A DNA stretch of 35,578 bases. Source: Candidatus Nomurabacteria bacterium (GTDB taxonomy: Bacteria; Patescibacteriota; Minisyncoccia; Phycocordibacterales; SBAW01). This document shows positions 26,119 to 35,569 of this stretch, in pieces; positions within the stretch are counted from its first letter, which is position 1, and each line of letters opens with the position of its first letter. Below the pieces are notes generated by a model. The model was not told the DNA's origin. It saw only the letters and a program-made list of their open reading frames with translations, and ran no database searches. Location: positions 1 through 35,578 of the forward strand of contig JADZGF010000014.1 in NCBI GenBank assembly GCA_020854065.1. Direction: 5' to 3'. The position numbers and the translations under genes are program-made.

Positions 26119-26526
26119 TTAGAAAGAGTTTTCCAAATTATCCATCTCAGTGTCGAAGGTCGCATCACTCTCTGCGCCAAGCTCCGTCTCGATGGTACTG
26201 AGCTCATCTTGCGTCAGAGGTTCGTTGGTGGTGAGTGAATTTTGCGATGAAGTGGTCATCGGCACGTAGTACATAAAGTACCCGTACGCTGCTGCAGCTG
26301 CGATCACGATAAGCACGAGAAGACCAATAGTGAGTCCCATGCTCGAGCTACTGCTTTGTGCCGCAGGGGCGCTTGGTTGCTGCGCTATCGGTGCCGGAGC
26401 AGGAGTTGGTGCGGGAGCTGGTGGGGGAGGCACAGGGGTCGGCTCAGGCTGTGTGGGCATGGGCATCGGTGGCGGAGGTTGAGGTGCCGGATTAGGTTGC
26501 GGTGGCTGAGGATTGTTCGGGGGCAT
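26119..26526 (-). CDS. Proline-rich cytoplasmic tail, single-TM protein
   Basis: PQPNPAPQPPPPMPMPTQPEPTPVPPPPAPAPTPAPAP then TM LTIGLLVLIVIAAAAAYGYFMYY. Confidence 0.65.
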   Translation of the reverse strand: MPPNNPQPPQPNPAPQPPPPMPMPTQPEPTPVPPPPAPAPTPAPAPIAQQPSAPAAQSSSSSMGLTIGLLVLIVIAAAAAYGYFMYYVPMTTSSQNSLTTNEPLTQDELSTIETELGAESDATFDTEMDNLENSF

Positions 26527-26544
26527 AGTAGTGATAATTATCTA

Positions 26545-27276
26545 TTAATTAACTGAAGTTTCGGTGGTTGCACTTGCCGATGCGGCTGCGCGTATGGCAG
26601 TGATGACTTCTTTAAGGTCTTGGTGGGCAGTGCGGATAGCAGCCTGGGCTTCTTGAAGCGCAGTGCGAACTTTGGCCATTTCAGTTTTGGGGGAAGTTGC
26701 GGCAAGGGCGGCATCGAGCGCTGCTGATGCGGCTGCTGCTTTTTCGGTTGCCACCGTTATGTTTGCACGTGCCTCGACCATAAGTTCGGTAGCGAGCGTC
26801 ATGTCTTTACCCTCAGACGCGAGTCTATCTATGTGCGTTTCAAGTCGATCAGCGGTGTCGCTCAAGCGGTTGGTTGCAGCGATTAATTTATCAACCAAAG
26901 CATCGACGCTTTGTTGAATACGTTCGTTAAATTTGGCACGTGCGGATGCTTTTGCACCCTCAACACGCAACTCTAAGGTAGCTTTGCGCTCAGCAATTGC
27001 TTGCTTATGCTGCTCGATACGCTCGCCAATTGCACCAACACGGTTTCCTACCGCCTCACGGGTCGTTGAAGCAATATTTTTAATAGCAGGACCAAGTTTA
27101 GGAAGCCCAGGGCGAGTAGTGCTTGCAGTAGCGCTGCTCGAAGCGGTTGCGCCTGCCTGTACAGACACGTCAACGGAAGCACTTTGTCCAAACGCGAACG
27201 AGGGACCAATAATAATGGATGCGGCTACAATGGCCGTGATAACTGCGGGTCTCATACTCCGCAATTTTAGCATCAC
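26545..27276 (-). CDS. Secreted coiled-coil protein
   Basis: Signal peptide AVITAIVAASIIIGPSFAFGQ, Ala/Glu/Arg-rich helical repeats. Confidence 0.65.
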   Translation of the reverse strand: MMLKLRSMRPAVITAIVAASIIIGPSFAFGQSASVDVSVQAGATASSSATASTTRPGLPKLGPAIKNIASTTREAVGNRVGAIGERIEQHKQAIAERKATLELRVEGAKASARAKFNERIQQSVDALVDKLIAATNRLSDTADRLETHIDRLASEGKDMTLATELMVEARANITVATEKAAAASAALDAALAATSPKTEMAKVRTALQEAQAAIRTAHQDLKEVITAIRAAASASATTETSVN

Positions 27277-27284
27277 ATTTTACG

Positions 27285-27443
27285 CTAGGCGTTTATCGTT
27301 TCGTATATAGGGGGAGTTTCGTAGCGCTCTTTGAGATCAAGGAAAAAATAGATAGCACCGCCGGCGAGCAATAGGAGTATCACCAAGATGCCCAACAAGG
27401 GGCCTATTTTGGTTGTCTGTGGCCGATCGGGGGTATGCTCCAT
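27285..27443 (-). CDS. Small single-TM protein (52 aa), absent from the supplied ORF track
   Basis: MEHTPDRPQTTKIGPLLGILVILLLLAGGAIYFFLDLKERYETPPIYETINA. Confidence 0.55.
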   Translation of the reverse strand: MEHTPDRPQTTKIGPLLGILVILLLLAGGAIYFFLDLKERYETPPIYETINA

Positions 27444-27458
27444 GCCGCAAGTATAGAA

Positions 27459-27483
27459 CCACCCCGCTTAGGCGGGGTGTTCT
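27459..27483 (-). terminator. Terminator downstream of ppa
   Basis: ACCCCGCttagGCGGGGT flanked by A/T. Confidence 0.65.
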
Positions 27484-27496
27484 TGTGTGTGGATAG

Positions 27497-28033
27497 TTAT
27501 TTTGAGAACTCAGCCTTGTAGAGGTCAATAGACTTCATGACGGCCTCTTGGGCTTTAGCCTTGTCATAGATCCCTTTGATCTCAACAGGAGCAGGCTTAC
27601 CTTTGAGAGCTTTATAGGTCTCGAAGTAATGCTGGAATTCCTTAAGGCTGTGTTTGTTGAGGTCGCCGATGTCTTGTACATCATCCCAGCGTTTATCCTC
27701 AACGGGTACTGCGATGATTTTATAGTCGCTCTCACCCGAGTCGACCATGTCTATAACTGCAACAGGACGTACGGCAACCAAAATACCTGGGTGAAGTGCG
27801 AAGGTTGAAAGCACAATCACATCAAGTGGATCGCCATCCTCCCAAAGTGTCTGCGGTGCAAAGCCGTAGTCAAACGGGAAAGTTGCGGATGAGTAGTTGG
27901 CGCGGTCGAGCTTGATAAGACCAGTTTCTTTATCGACCTCGTATTTGTTTGCCGAACCACGAGGGATCTCGATAATGACGTTTATTTCTTTCGGCGCATC
28001 GTCGCCCAAGGGTACATCGTGCCAAAGATTCAT
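27497..28033 (-). CDS. ppa: Inorganic pyrophosphatase
   Basis: VIIEIPRGSANKYEVDKETGLIKLDR...FPFDYGFAPQTLWEDGDPLDVIVL. Confidence 0.96.
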   Translation of the reverse strand: MNLWHDVPLGDDAPKEINVIIEIPRGSANKYEVDKETGLIKLDRANYSSATFPFDYGFAPQTLWEDGDPLDVIVLSTFALHPGILVAVRPVAVIDMVDSGESDYKIIAVPVEDKRWDDVQDIGDLNKHSLKEFQHYFETYKALKGKPAPVEIKGIYDKAKAQEAVMKSIDLYKAEFSK

Positions 28034-28048
28034 AGTCGATATTGTAGC

Positions 28049-29266
28049 TTAGTTATTAGTTTCAGACTCGATTGGGGGTGGAGCTTCATCAGCTGCAGTT
28101 GGGGCCTCGGCACCTTCAACTTCGTCGACTGGTTTGCCACCAACGCTCTGGATGTCGATACGCCAGCCAGTCAATTTTGCTGCAAGGCGTACATTCTGTC
28201 CGCCACGACCAATTGCGAGAGATTGCTGATCTTCAGCAACGGATACGGTTGCTTTGTGTTCATCTTCGTCGAGATCAATTGAGAGAACGCGAGCAGGGGA
28301 GAGTGCCTCTTCGATAAAGTTTTTAACGTCTTCGTTCCATTCGATGATGTCGATCTTCTCGCCACCGAGTTCACTTGTTACGGTCGAGACACGTACACCG
28401 CGCTGTCCTACGAGAGAACCAACAGGATCAACGTGTGGGTCGCTTGAAGCAACTGCAACCTTGCTGCGGCTCCCAGCTTCACGGGCAATTGCCTTAAACA
28501 TCACGATGCCGTTCTGTGCCTCAGGAGCCTCCATCTCAAAGAGTTTCTTCAAGAAGTCAGGATGTGCACGGGAGAGGCGGAGGTAGATGCCACGTGGAGA
28601 TTCCTCTACTTGGTAGAGAAGGGCGCGAATGCGCTCACCTTGGCGATAGCGCTCACCAGGGATCTGCTCATCGTAGGGAAGTATGCCAGTTGCGCGACCA
28701 AGATCTACGTACATGTTGCCGCGCTCCATGCGCTGCACGGTGCCCGAGACAATGTCTCCTTGGCGTGCGCCATATTCAGCAACAACCGAGACTTTCTCTG
28801 CTTCGCGGATCTTTTGAATGATGACCTGCTTTGCAGTCTGTGCAGCAATGCGGCCGTAGTCATCCTTTGTCTCAAGAGGGAAGACGAGTTCGTCTCCTAC
28901 CGTTGCGTCACGCTTAATAAACTTGGCATCAGCAAGCAATATATGCTGCTCGGGGTTGTATACCGGCAGTGGCTCTACAGGATTACCCTCAGTGTCAAAT
29001 GTAGGCTCAGGGGCAGGAGTATCCTCAGCATCTTCGTCTACAAAGCGTACAGAGCTTTCATCGACGATGGTTTTAACCTGCTCAAATTCAGTAGTGCCGG
29101 TATTCATGTCGAGGCGTGCACGAATAACTTGGCCTTTCTTTGCGTACTCTTTTTTATATGCAGTCGACAAAGCGGCCTCGATAGCCTCGATTACTTTTTG
29201 TTTGGGTATACCCTTCTCCTCTTCGAGCTCGCTTAAAACCGAGTTCATTACCTTGAGGTCCATCAT
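28049..29266 (-). CDS. nusA: Transcription termination/antitermination protein NusA
   Basis: VIEAIEAALSTAYKKEY; S1 region GDIVSGTVQRMERGNMYVDLGRATGILP; KH EALSPARVLSIDLDEDEHKATVSVAEDQQSLAIGRGGQNVRLAAKLTGWRIDI. Confidence 0.96.
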   Translation of the reverse strand: MMDLKVMNSVLSELEEEKGIPKQKVIEAIEAALSTAYKKEYAKKGQVIRARLDMNTGTTEFEQVKTIVDESSVRFVDEDAEDTPAPEPTFDTEGNPVEPLPVYNPEQHILLADAKFIKRDATVGDELVFPLETKDDYGRIAAQTAKQVIIQKIREAEKVSVVAEYGARQGDIVSGTVQRMERGNMYVDLGRATGILPYDEQIPGERYRQGERIRALLYQVEESPRGIYLRLSRAHPDFLKKLFEMEAPEAQNGIVMFKAIAREAGSRSKVAVASSDPHVDPVGSLVGQRGVRVSTVTSELGGEKIDIIEWNEDVKNFIEEALSPARVLSIDLDEDEHKATVSVAEDQQSLAIGRGGQNVRLAAKLTGWRIDIQSVGGKPVDEVEGAEAPTAADEAPPPIESETNN

Positions 29267-29398
29267 GATGAAAAATCGTTAATAACTAGTGTCTGGAACG
29301 AAAAAACCGCCCACTCGGGGCAGTTACCAGATGCTCAAAGCTTATCGCTCAATGCATATATTGTCAAGCAATATAAAATTTGTACGTATAATAGGTAC

Positions 29399-30757
29399 AT
29401 GCAAACGTGGCTCCGTGCATCTGGGCAGAGCGACGACGAACGCCGACATGCCTTGGCGCATGATCTTGGTGTCCCATTCGTCACTTTTGAGCGGCATGAA
29501 ATAGAGCCGGAGGCTCTCATGTGTATCCCCGAGCCTCTGTGCCGGGCGCACAACATCCTTGCGTTCAAGTCGCGAGATGGAGTGGTCGAGGTGGCAGTGT
29601 TGGATCTTGATGCGCTTGAGTCACTTAAGCCACTACGTGCTCACTTGCCACGCCTTCTTCCACGTCTCACGACCGAAGCGACGATCAAGGGTGGGTTAGT
29701 GCGGTACCAGCAATTATTGAAAGAGAAGTTTGGCCCTATGCTTGCCGAGGTGAAAAACCCGGTGCATTTGTTGCGCGGACTTGTGTCCCACGCACTTCAC
29801 TCTGGCGCTTCTGCTATACACTTGGATCCAACTGCAGATGCATTGCGCGTACGCTACCGTATCGGTGGACGCTTATATGATGGACTCACGCTTCCAAAAG
29901 AAGCGCATGCAGGTATTGCAAACGCATTGCCTGCAAGTGGCAGTGGCACGCTTGAGCTTGGGTTTGCTGATGCGGCAAATATGCGTGTACATACGTCACC
30001 TGGTGTGCACGGGAAAAAAATTGTGGTGCATGCGCATCGACATGGTGGCGCAGGGCGCACTATAGAGTCTCTTGGTTTCCATGGTGAAGCGCTTGAGCGT
30101 GTGTATCGTGCACTTTCACGTCGCGAAGGGTTAATGCTTATAACTGGTGTAGGCAAGACTACACTCCTGGATACGCTCACCGACGCACTCGATTCGCTCC
30201 ATGTGGCACTGGTACGCGCGCATGATGCGCCGGGATTGCGTGCTGCATTTAAAACAGATCCAGATATTGTGGTGATGGATGATGTGCCTGATCGTGAGAG
30301 TGCACGCCTTTTGGTGAATGGTGCAAAGCGTGGGGTATTTGTGGTTGCAAGTGCTTCGGATGATATTGCACAAGAAATTGATGCCGATCTTCTCATTACC
30401 ACTGCAGTCTTGGATCGATTGTGTACGAAACAATTCCATGACACCCGCAAACTTTCTCGCTCCGAAGGGGAGGTATTTGAACAGGTAACAAACTTTGCAC
30501 CCGTATTTAATGCGCTCAAAGAAGAGGGGAAGATTCCTACAGATCGACCCTGGAAGGATGTCGTATTTGCACATCCAGTACCGTGCACAGAGTGCCCTAA
30601 TGGGTACAAAGGCCAGGTTGGTATCTATGAGGTCGCTGATCGGGGTGGGGTAGTGGGGTTAACCTTGGCTGAGGATGCGCTTTTTAAGGCAGCCGAAGGA
30701 ACTACGAGTATTGAACAAGCTCTCTCTTTTGTTGAATCTGGGGAAGAAATGGCTTAA
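29399..30757 (+). CDS. Divergent type II/IV secretion-system ATPase (PilB/GspE-like), non-canonical P-loop
   Basis: SALHLDP-like SASAIHLDPTADALRVRYRIGGRLYD; LITGVGKTTLLDTL; DPDIVVMDDVPDRESARL; CTECPNGYKGQVGIYEV. Confidence 0.82.
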   Translation: MQTWLRASGQSDDERRHALAHDLGVPFVTFERHEIEPEALMCIPEPLCRAHNILAFKSRDGVVEVAVLDLDALESLKPLRAHLPRLLPRLTTEATIKGGLVRYQQLLKEKFGPMLAEVKNPVHLLRGLVSHALHSGASAIHLDPTADALRVRYRIGGRLYDGLTLPKEAHAGIANALPASGSGTLELGFADAANMRVHTSPGVHGKKIVVHAHRHGGAGRTIESLGFHGEALERVYRALSRREGLMLITGVGKTTLLDTLTDALDSLHVALVRAHDAPGLRAAFKTDPDIVVMDDVPDRESARLLVNGAKRGVFVVASASDDIAQEIDADLLITTAVLDRLCTKQFHDTRKLSRSEGEVFEQVTNFAPVFNALKEEGKIPTDRPWKDVVFAHPVPCTECPNGYKGQVGIYEVADRGGVVGLTLAEDALFKAAEGTTSIEQALSFVESGEEMA

Positions 30758-30791
30758 AATATAGCCTTTTTGACTATTTGAAACAATATCT

Positions 30792-30821
30792 CTTGACAAA
30801 TGTCAAGTATGGGTGTATATT
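30792..30821 (+). promoter_or_regulatory. Promoter with operator-like inverted repeat over -35
   Basis: CTTGACA-AA-TGTCAAG (30792-30807) contains -35 TTGACA (30793-30798); -10 TATATT 30816-30821. Confidence 0.65.
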
Positions 30822-30827
30822 AGTATC

Positions 30828-30935
30828 AGTTACGATCAATCAAATAGTGAGCGCCTTAGAGGGGCGATCGCAATTAAGGCGCAGCTACCGAGCTGCTGCC
30901 AGGCGGTCCTCTTCTTATAGAGACCGCCTTTTTGT
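30828..30935 (+). ncRNA. Candidate small RNA or long structured leader
   Basis: TTGACA-N17-TATATT promoter; three hairpins (GCGCCTTA/TAAGGCGC; GCAGCT-ACCG-AGCTGC; GGCGGTC/GACCGCC + TTTTTGTTTT). Confidence 0.55.
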
Positions 30936-31199
30936 TTTGTCGTACCCATCTTTGATAACTACATAGCGATTTAGGAAAAACACATCGCGCAAGCGATATG
31001 TATGTTGTTCCTCGTCGCCGGACTTACTTCTGTAGGTATGGTACGAGGGATCGCAATAGTGCAATCCCACAACCCGAAGGGGGCTTCCATGTACATCATC
31101 GATCGTTCTGGCATCGTGCACTTTATCCGCAGCAAGTCACAGGTTGCCGAGAAGGCAAAGGAGGGGCGTGAAGCCGGCAAGTAAATTTTTCAAGGAAAT

Positions 31200-31228
31200 T
31201 GGCGAGCACTGCGGTGCTCGCCTTCTTT
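31200..31228 (+). terminator. Intrinsic terminator
   Basis: GGCGAGCAC-tgcg-GTGCTCGCC-TTCTTT. Confidence 0.75.
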
Positions 31229-31289
31229 ATCAACCACACGAATCTTTCGTGTGGTCGTAGAGAAATCTTGATTGAAAGAGGAGGTTCCT

Positions 31290-31385
31290 ATGGTACGTGC
31301 AATTGTAAGAGGATGCTTGGCTACCTTGTCTTCCCTAGCGGGAATGGCGGTCCTACTGTCCGTTGTCGCCTACTTTGTCTCCTAG
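31290..31385 (+). CDS. 31-aa single-TM micropeptide MVRAIVRGCLATLSSLAGMAVLLSVVAYFVS
   Basis: AGAGGAGG SD; followed 14 nt later by the next SD-led gene. Confidence 0.6.
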   Translation: MVRAIVRGCLATLSSLAGMAVLLSVVAYFVS

Positions 31386-31398
31386 AAAGGAGGAAGCA

Positions 31399-31698
31399 AT
31401 GAAGAAATCACTGCAGTGGATCATGTATGCCACATTGGCCTGCGTGTGTTTCCTTGTAGCGGTTGCTGCATGGGAGCTGGGCACGAAAGGGGAGGTACAT
31501 TTTCTCTATATACCGCTCTTCGCCGCGCTCGGTGCAGGTTTTACCTCGGCCACATGGTTCAACATATGGCCGCCGGTCCCACACCCGCTCGCGCGAGAAC
31601 ATCGTGTCCGCATCACAGGCGTGGACGCGGTGAAGGAAGTTCTTAGTCCGCGGCGTAGGTCGCGGAGAAGATGGTATAACCTTTGGGGTCTTACATGA
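31399..31698 (+). CDS. Small two-TM membrane protein
   Basis: AAAGGAGG SD; MKKSLQWIMYATLACVCFLVAVAAWELG...FLYIPLFAALGAGFTSATWF. Confidence 0.65.
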   Translation: MKKSLQWIMYATLACVCFLVAVAAWELGTKGEVHFLYIPLFAALGAGFTSATWFNIWPPVPHPLAREHRVRITGVDAVKEVLSPRRRSRRRWYNLWGLT

Positions 31699-31707
31699 CC
31701 CCTGTTT

Positions 31708-31767
31708 TTAAGCCGCTAAGCAGCTGCAAGTGCCTCTAACACTTGTAGCCGTTTGGCGGCTTTTTGC
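31708..31767 (+). terminator. Two-part stem-loop terminator
   Basis: AAGCCGC ... CTGCAAGTG/CACTTGTAG ... GCGGCTTTTTG. Confidence 0.7.
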
Positions 31768-31782
31768 GTTATAGTTCAGGGT

Positions 31783-32517
31783 ATGCGTAAACGCTTGATA
31801 GTTGCCAACTGGAAGATGTACATCGAGACTCCTGATACGGCTAAGCGATTTATTACTGCACTTAAGCGTAAGCTTGCTCGTATGAGTGGTGTGGAAGTAT
31901 GGATAGCCCCTCCATTTACCATTCTCCCTACGCTCCCCAAAGGTTCATACAAATTAGGCGGACAAGCAGTCTCTGCGAAAGAAGGTGCACACACGGGGCA
32001 GGTGAGTGCTGGTATGTTGCGCGCCGCCGGTGCCTCGTTTTGCATTGTGGGGCACTCGGAGCAGCGTGCACAGGGCGCTGATGCTGAAGCGGTACGTGCG
32101 CAGTTTGCATCGGTGCTCAAGCAGGGGATGGTTGGAATTTTGTGTGTAGGCGAAGAAGCGCGCAAAGAAGATGGTTCGCATTTTGCACAGATAGAGGAAG
32201 AGATCCGCAGTGCGTGTACCGGCATGCAGGCGTTTGCAAACAAAATCATCGTTGCGTACGAACCTATCTGGGCAATTGGCGCTTTGCAGGCTATGCAGCC
32301 GCAAGAATTAGAAGAGACCGTTATTTTTATAAAGAAGACGCTTTCGCAAGCACTTGGTCGTGAAGGAGGACTCAAGATTCCGATCCTTTATGGCGGTTCA
32401 GTCGAAGGCGGCAATGCGCACGCGCTCCTTGCAAGCGGAGTCAGCGGATTTTTGGTGGGGCGGGCAAGTGCAGATATTAATTCATTTGGCGAGATACTCA
32501 CTACATGCAAGAAATAA
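31783..32517 (+). CDS. tpiA: Triose-phosphate isomerase
   Basis: MRKRLIVANWKMY; FCIVGHSEQR; VAYEPIWAIG; ILYGGSVEGGNAHALLASGVSGFLVGRAS. Confidence 0.96.
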   Translation: MRKRLIVANWKMYIETPDTAKRFITALKRKLARMSGVEVWIAPPFTILPTLPKGSYKLGGQAVSAKEGAHTGQVSAGMLRAAGASFCIVGHSEQRAQGADAEAVRAQFASVLKQGMVGILCVGEEARKEDGSHFAQIEEEIRSACTGMQAFANKIIVAYEPIWAIGALQAMQPQELEETVIFIKKTLSQALGREGGLKIPILYGGSVEGGNAHALLASGVSGFLVGRASADINSFGEILTTCKK

Positions 32518-33587
32518 AGTTACTCAAGGATGCCGATGTGAAAGGCAAACGCGTATTAGTGCGCGTTGATTTTAATGAACCAGTGAAAGACGGTGTGGTG
32601 GCAGACGATGTGCGCATTAAAGCGGTGCTCCCAACCATTGCGTATCTACGTGAGCACGGTGCGGCATCGATAATTCTTTTGACACATCTTGCTCGTCCCA
32701 CCTCTCCACAAGATCCATCGGGTGACCTTACACCCATCCGTACCGCACTTGGTGCACTTATCGATATGCAGGGAATTGAACTGCATGAAAACCTCCGCTT
32801 TAATCCTGGAGAAGAATCTAATGATCCCGAGTTTGCGAAAGAGTTAGCAGCCCTTGGCGACGTATACGTGAACGATGCATTTGCAGCGTCACATCGCGAA
32901 CACGCTTCAATTGTTGGTGTGCCAAAATTGCTTCCAAGTTATGCAGGTCTTTTGATGGGGCGCGAAATTGCAGGACTTACTCCTGCGCTCACTCCTCCTC
33001 CAGGGGCACTTGCGATCATCGGAGGTGCAAAGTTTGAAACAAAGCTCCATTTGATTCAGAAACTCCTTTCGCAATATAGCGAGTTGTTGCTTGGTGGTGC
33101 GCTGGGTAACGACATCATCAAGGCACGCGGCCTTCCATTTGGTGCATCTATCGTATCGCACGAGCCAGTGCCTATAGATGTTGCAATTAATGATCGACTT
33201 ATGCCGCCCATGGATGCAGTGGTTATGAGTGGTCCTGGTGCAGAACGCGAAGCAATCATTGTCGACATCCGTGCAGAGGAACGCATTATCGATATTGGTC
33301 CTGCGACAAGCACACTGTGGGCCGAAAAAATTGCAGCTGCACCATTCGTATTATGGAATGGGCCTATGGGTATATACGAGGAAGGGTACGTTGATGGTAC
33401 AAATGTACTTGCAGAAGCTCTTTCTAAAAGTCCTGCACGCGCAGTCGTAGGTGGTGGCGACACTATTGCGGCACTTACCAAACATAGCTTTGATGCACAA
33501 AAAGTATTTGTATCGACCGGGGGTGGTGCGATGCTCGACTTCTTAGCACACGGTACCTTGCCGGGGCTAGAGGCTCTGCGGAATTAA
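32505..33587 (+). CDS. pgk: Phosphoglycerate kinase
   Basis: KRVLVRVDFNEPV; AFAASHREHAS; IIGGAKFETKL; VLWNGPMGIYE; VGGGDTIAAL; VSTGGGAMLDFL. Confidence 0.97.
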   Translation: MQEIKLLKDADVKGKRVLVRVDFNEPVKDGVVADDVRIKAVLPTIAYLREHGAASIILLTHLARPTSPQDPSGDLTPIRTALGALIDMQGIELHENLRFNPGEESNDPEFAKELAALGDVYVNDAFAASHREHASIVGVPKLLPSYAGLLMGREIAGLTPALTPPPGALAIIGGAKFETKLHLIQKLLSQYSELLLGGALGNDIIKARGLPFGASIVSHEPVPIDVAINDRLMPPMDAVVMSGPGAEREAIIVDIRAEERIIDIGPATSTLWAEKIAAAPFVLWNGPMGIYEEGYVDGTNVLAEALSKSPARAVVGGGDTIAALTKHSFDAQKVFVSTGGGAMLDFLAHGTLPGLEALRN

Positions 33588-33875
33588 ATGTATATGCGTG
33601 TGGGCAATCTCGTCGCCCATGATGTTAAGCCGGACGTATTCCGTCTTGTGTGTTTGCCCTAACTCCTGGGCCAACTTTTTTGATATACGAAACATGTGGT
33701 CGGAGAGGGGGTCGGGCATTTGATAGAACCAGCGCGAATGTTCTTTCGGGATAAGGAGCGTGTGTCCTGGTGCTTTAGGGTGGATGTCTAAGAATGCGAC
33801 GACCATGTCGTCCTCATACACTTTTTGTGCAGGGATCTCGCCGGCGGCTATTTTGCAGAAAATGCAGTTTTCCAT
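33567..33875 (-). CDS. HIT family hydrolase
   Basis: CIFCKIAAGEIPAQKVYEDD...PGHTLLIPKEH...HTHIHLIPQ. Confidence 0.95.
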   Translation of the reverse strand: MENCIFCKIAAGEIPAQKVYEDDMVVAFLDIHPKAPGHTLLIPKEHSRWFYQMPDPLSDHMFRISKKLAQELGQTHKTEYVRLNIMGDEIAHTHIHLIPQSL

Positions 33876-33896
33876 AGCTCCAGTATACTAAATCGA

Positions 33897-35543
33897 ATGA
33901 AATCGTATCGGGTACGGGAGAGACTCCATGAACAACTACTCCCGCACCTGATGCTCTCGCGCGGTATTGCGCTTGATGCGCACGAGTCTTTTCTTACACC
34001 TAATTTTGAACGAGATAGTCACGATCCTTTTTTGCTTCCTGACATGGGCGTTGCCGTTGAGCGGATCATGGCAGCTAAACAGAGTGGGGAGAAAGTGGCG
34101 GTGTGGAGTGACTATGACTGTGATGGTATTCCAGGTGGTGTCTTGCTCACCGAATTTTTCCGTGCAATCGGCATTGATACCACACACTACATTCCTGATC
34201 GACACGCCGAAGGGTATGGATTAAATAACGAAGGACTCGCAACGCTCGCGCAAGCAGGCGTGACTCTTGTTGTTACGGTTGATCTCGGGACGACTGATGT
34301 TGAACCTATCGCGTTTGCGAAAACAAAAGGCATCGACGTCATTATCACCGACCACCATCTTGAACCTGCGCAGCTTCCCGAAGCGCTCGCGATTATCAAT
34401 CCAAAACTAAAGACGAGTCAGTATCCCTTTGATGGGCTCTGTGGTGCAGGTGTTGCGTGGAAGTTAGCACAAGCAATCCAGCAGAAGCATAAATTACTTG
34501 GTGAAGGTCAAGAAAAATGGATGCTCGACTTGGCAGCACTTGGAACGCTTTCTGACATGGTGCCGTTAGTGGGGGAGAATCGGATGATTGCACACTACGG
34601 ACTTGTGGTGATGCGAAAGATGCGCCGACCGGGGCTCTCATCGCTTTTTAGACTCTTGCGTATTAAGTCCGAACTTTTAACTGAGGACGATATTGGTTTT
34701 ATGATCGCGCCGCGTATTAATGCAGCGTCGCGCATGGGTACACCTCGCACGGCTGCACAGTTGTTAGGAGAGCAGGATAAAACCATTGCAACGGGGCTTG
34801 CGAAAGAACTACAAGCACTGAACGACGAACGTAAAGGGTTGGTTGCGGCAACGGTTAAGGAAGTAAATAAACGGTTGGCGATGGGGGTAGAGAGTTCAGT
34901 CATTGTGATGGGCAGCCCCAGTTGGCGTCCGGGTATTTTAGGATTAGTGGCAAACAATGTTGCAGAAACGTATGGCAAGCCAGTGTTTTTGTGGGGACGC
35001 GAAGGGGGTGAACTTATGCGGGGCAGCGTGCGCGGTGCTCCCGGTATCAACGTGGTTGAACTTATGGCTGGTGCTCGAGATGTGTTTGAAGACTTTGGCG
35101 GACACACCGCGTCAGGTGGTTTTTCTCTTACACAAGAACGAGTGCACGAGTTGCCGATGCGACTTGCTGCAGCGTATGAGTCAATCGCACAGAAAGGGTT
35201 GGCACAAAACGAAGTGCTTATCGATCGTGAATTAGATATGGCAGAGGTTTCTTTTGCACATCGAGAGTTAAAGAAGCTTGCGCCATTCGGTATTGGCAAT
35301 CAAAAGCCCTTGTTTGTGGTGCCGCGTGTCACGATTGGAAATGCAAAGATGTTTGGCAAAGCGCAAGAACATTTAGATTTGCGACTTACCAATGGATCAA
35401 CGAGCGTAAGTGGTATTTCGTTTTTTGCGAAACCGTCGAACTTTACCAAACAGATTTCGGTAGGGGATACGGCAGATGTTGTAGGTCATGTTGAAACTGA
35501 TTGGCGGGGGCAGCCACGCATCCGCGTGGTTGATGTGCTCTAA
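33897..35543 (+). CDS. recJ: Single-stranded-DNA exonuclease RecJ
   Basis: WSDYDCDGIPGG, ITDHHLEPAQLP, ALGTLSDMVPL, APRINAASRMG, GGHTASGGFSL. Confidence 0.94.
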   Translation: MKSYRVRERLHEQLLPHLMLSRGIALDAHESFLTPNFERDSHDPFLLPDMGVAVERIMAAKQSGEKVAVWSDYDCDGIPGGVLLTEFFRAIGIDTTHYIPDRHAEGYGLNNEGLATLAQAGVTLVVTVDLGTTDVEPIAFAKTKGIDVIITDHHLEPAQLPEALAIINPKLKTSQYPFDGLCGAGVAWKLAQAIQQKHKLLGEGQEKWMLDLAALGTLSDMVPLVGENRMIAHYGLVVMRKMRRPGLSSLFRLLRIKSELLTEDDIGFMIAPRINAASRMGTPRTAAQLLGEQDKTIATGLAKELQALNDERKGLVAATVKEVNKRLAMGVESSVIVMGSPSWRPGILGLVANNVAETYGKPVFLWGREGGELMRGSVRGAPGINVVELMAGARDVFEDFGGHTASGGFSLTQERVHELPMRLAAAYESIAQKGLAQNEVLIDRELDMAEVSFAHRELKKLAPFGIGNQKPLFVVPRVTIGNAKMFGKAQEHLDLRLTNGSTSVSGISFFAKPSNFTKQISVGDTADVVGHVETDWRGQPRIRVVDVL

Positions 35544-35569
35544 AGGTTTCAGGGTTGTATACTGGAAGT

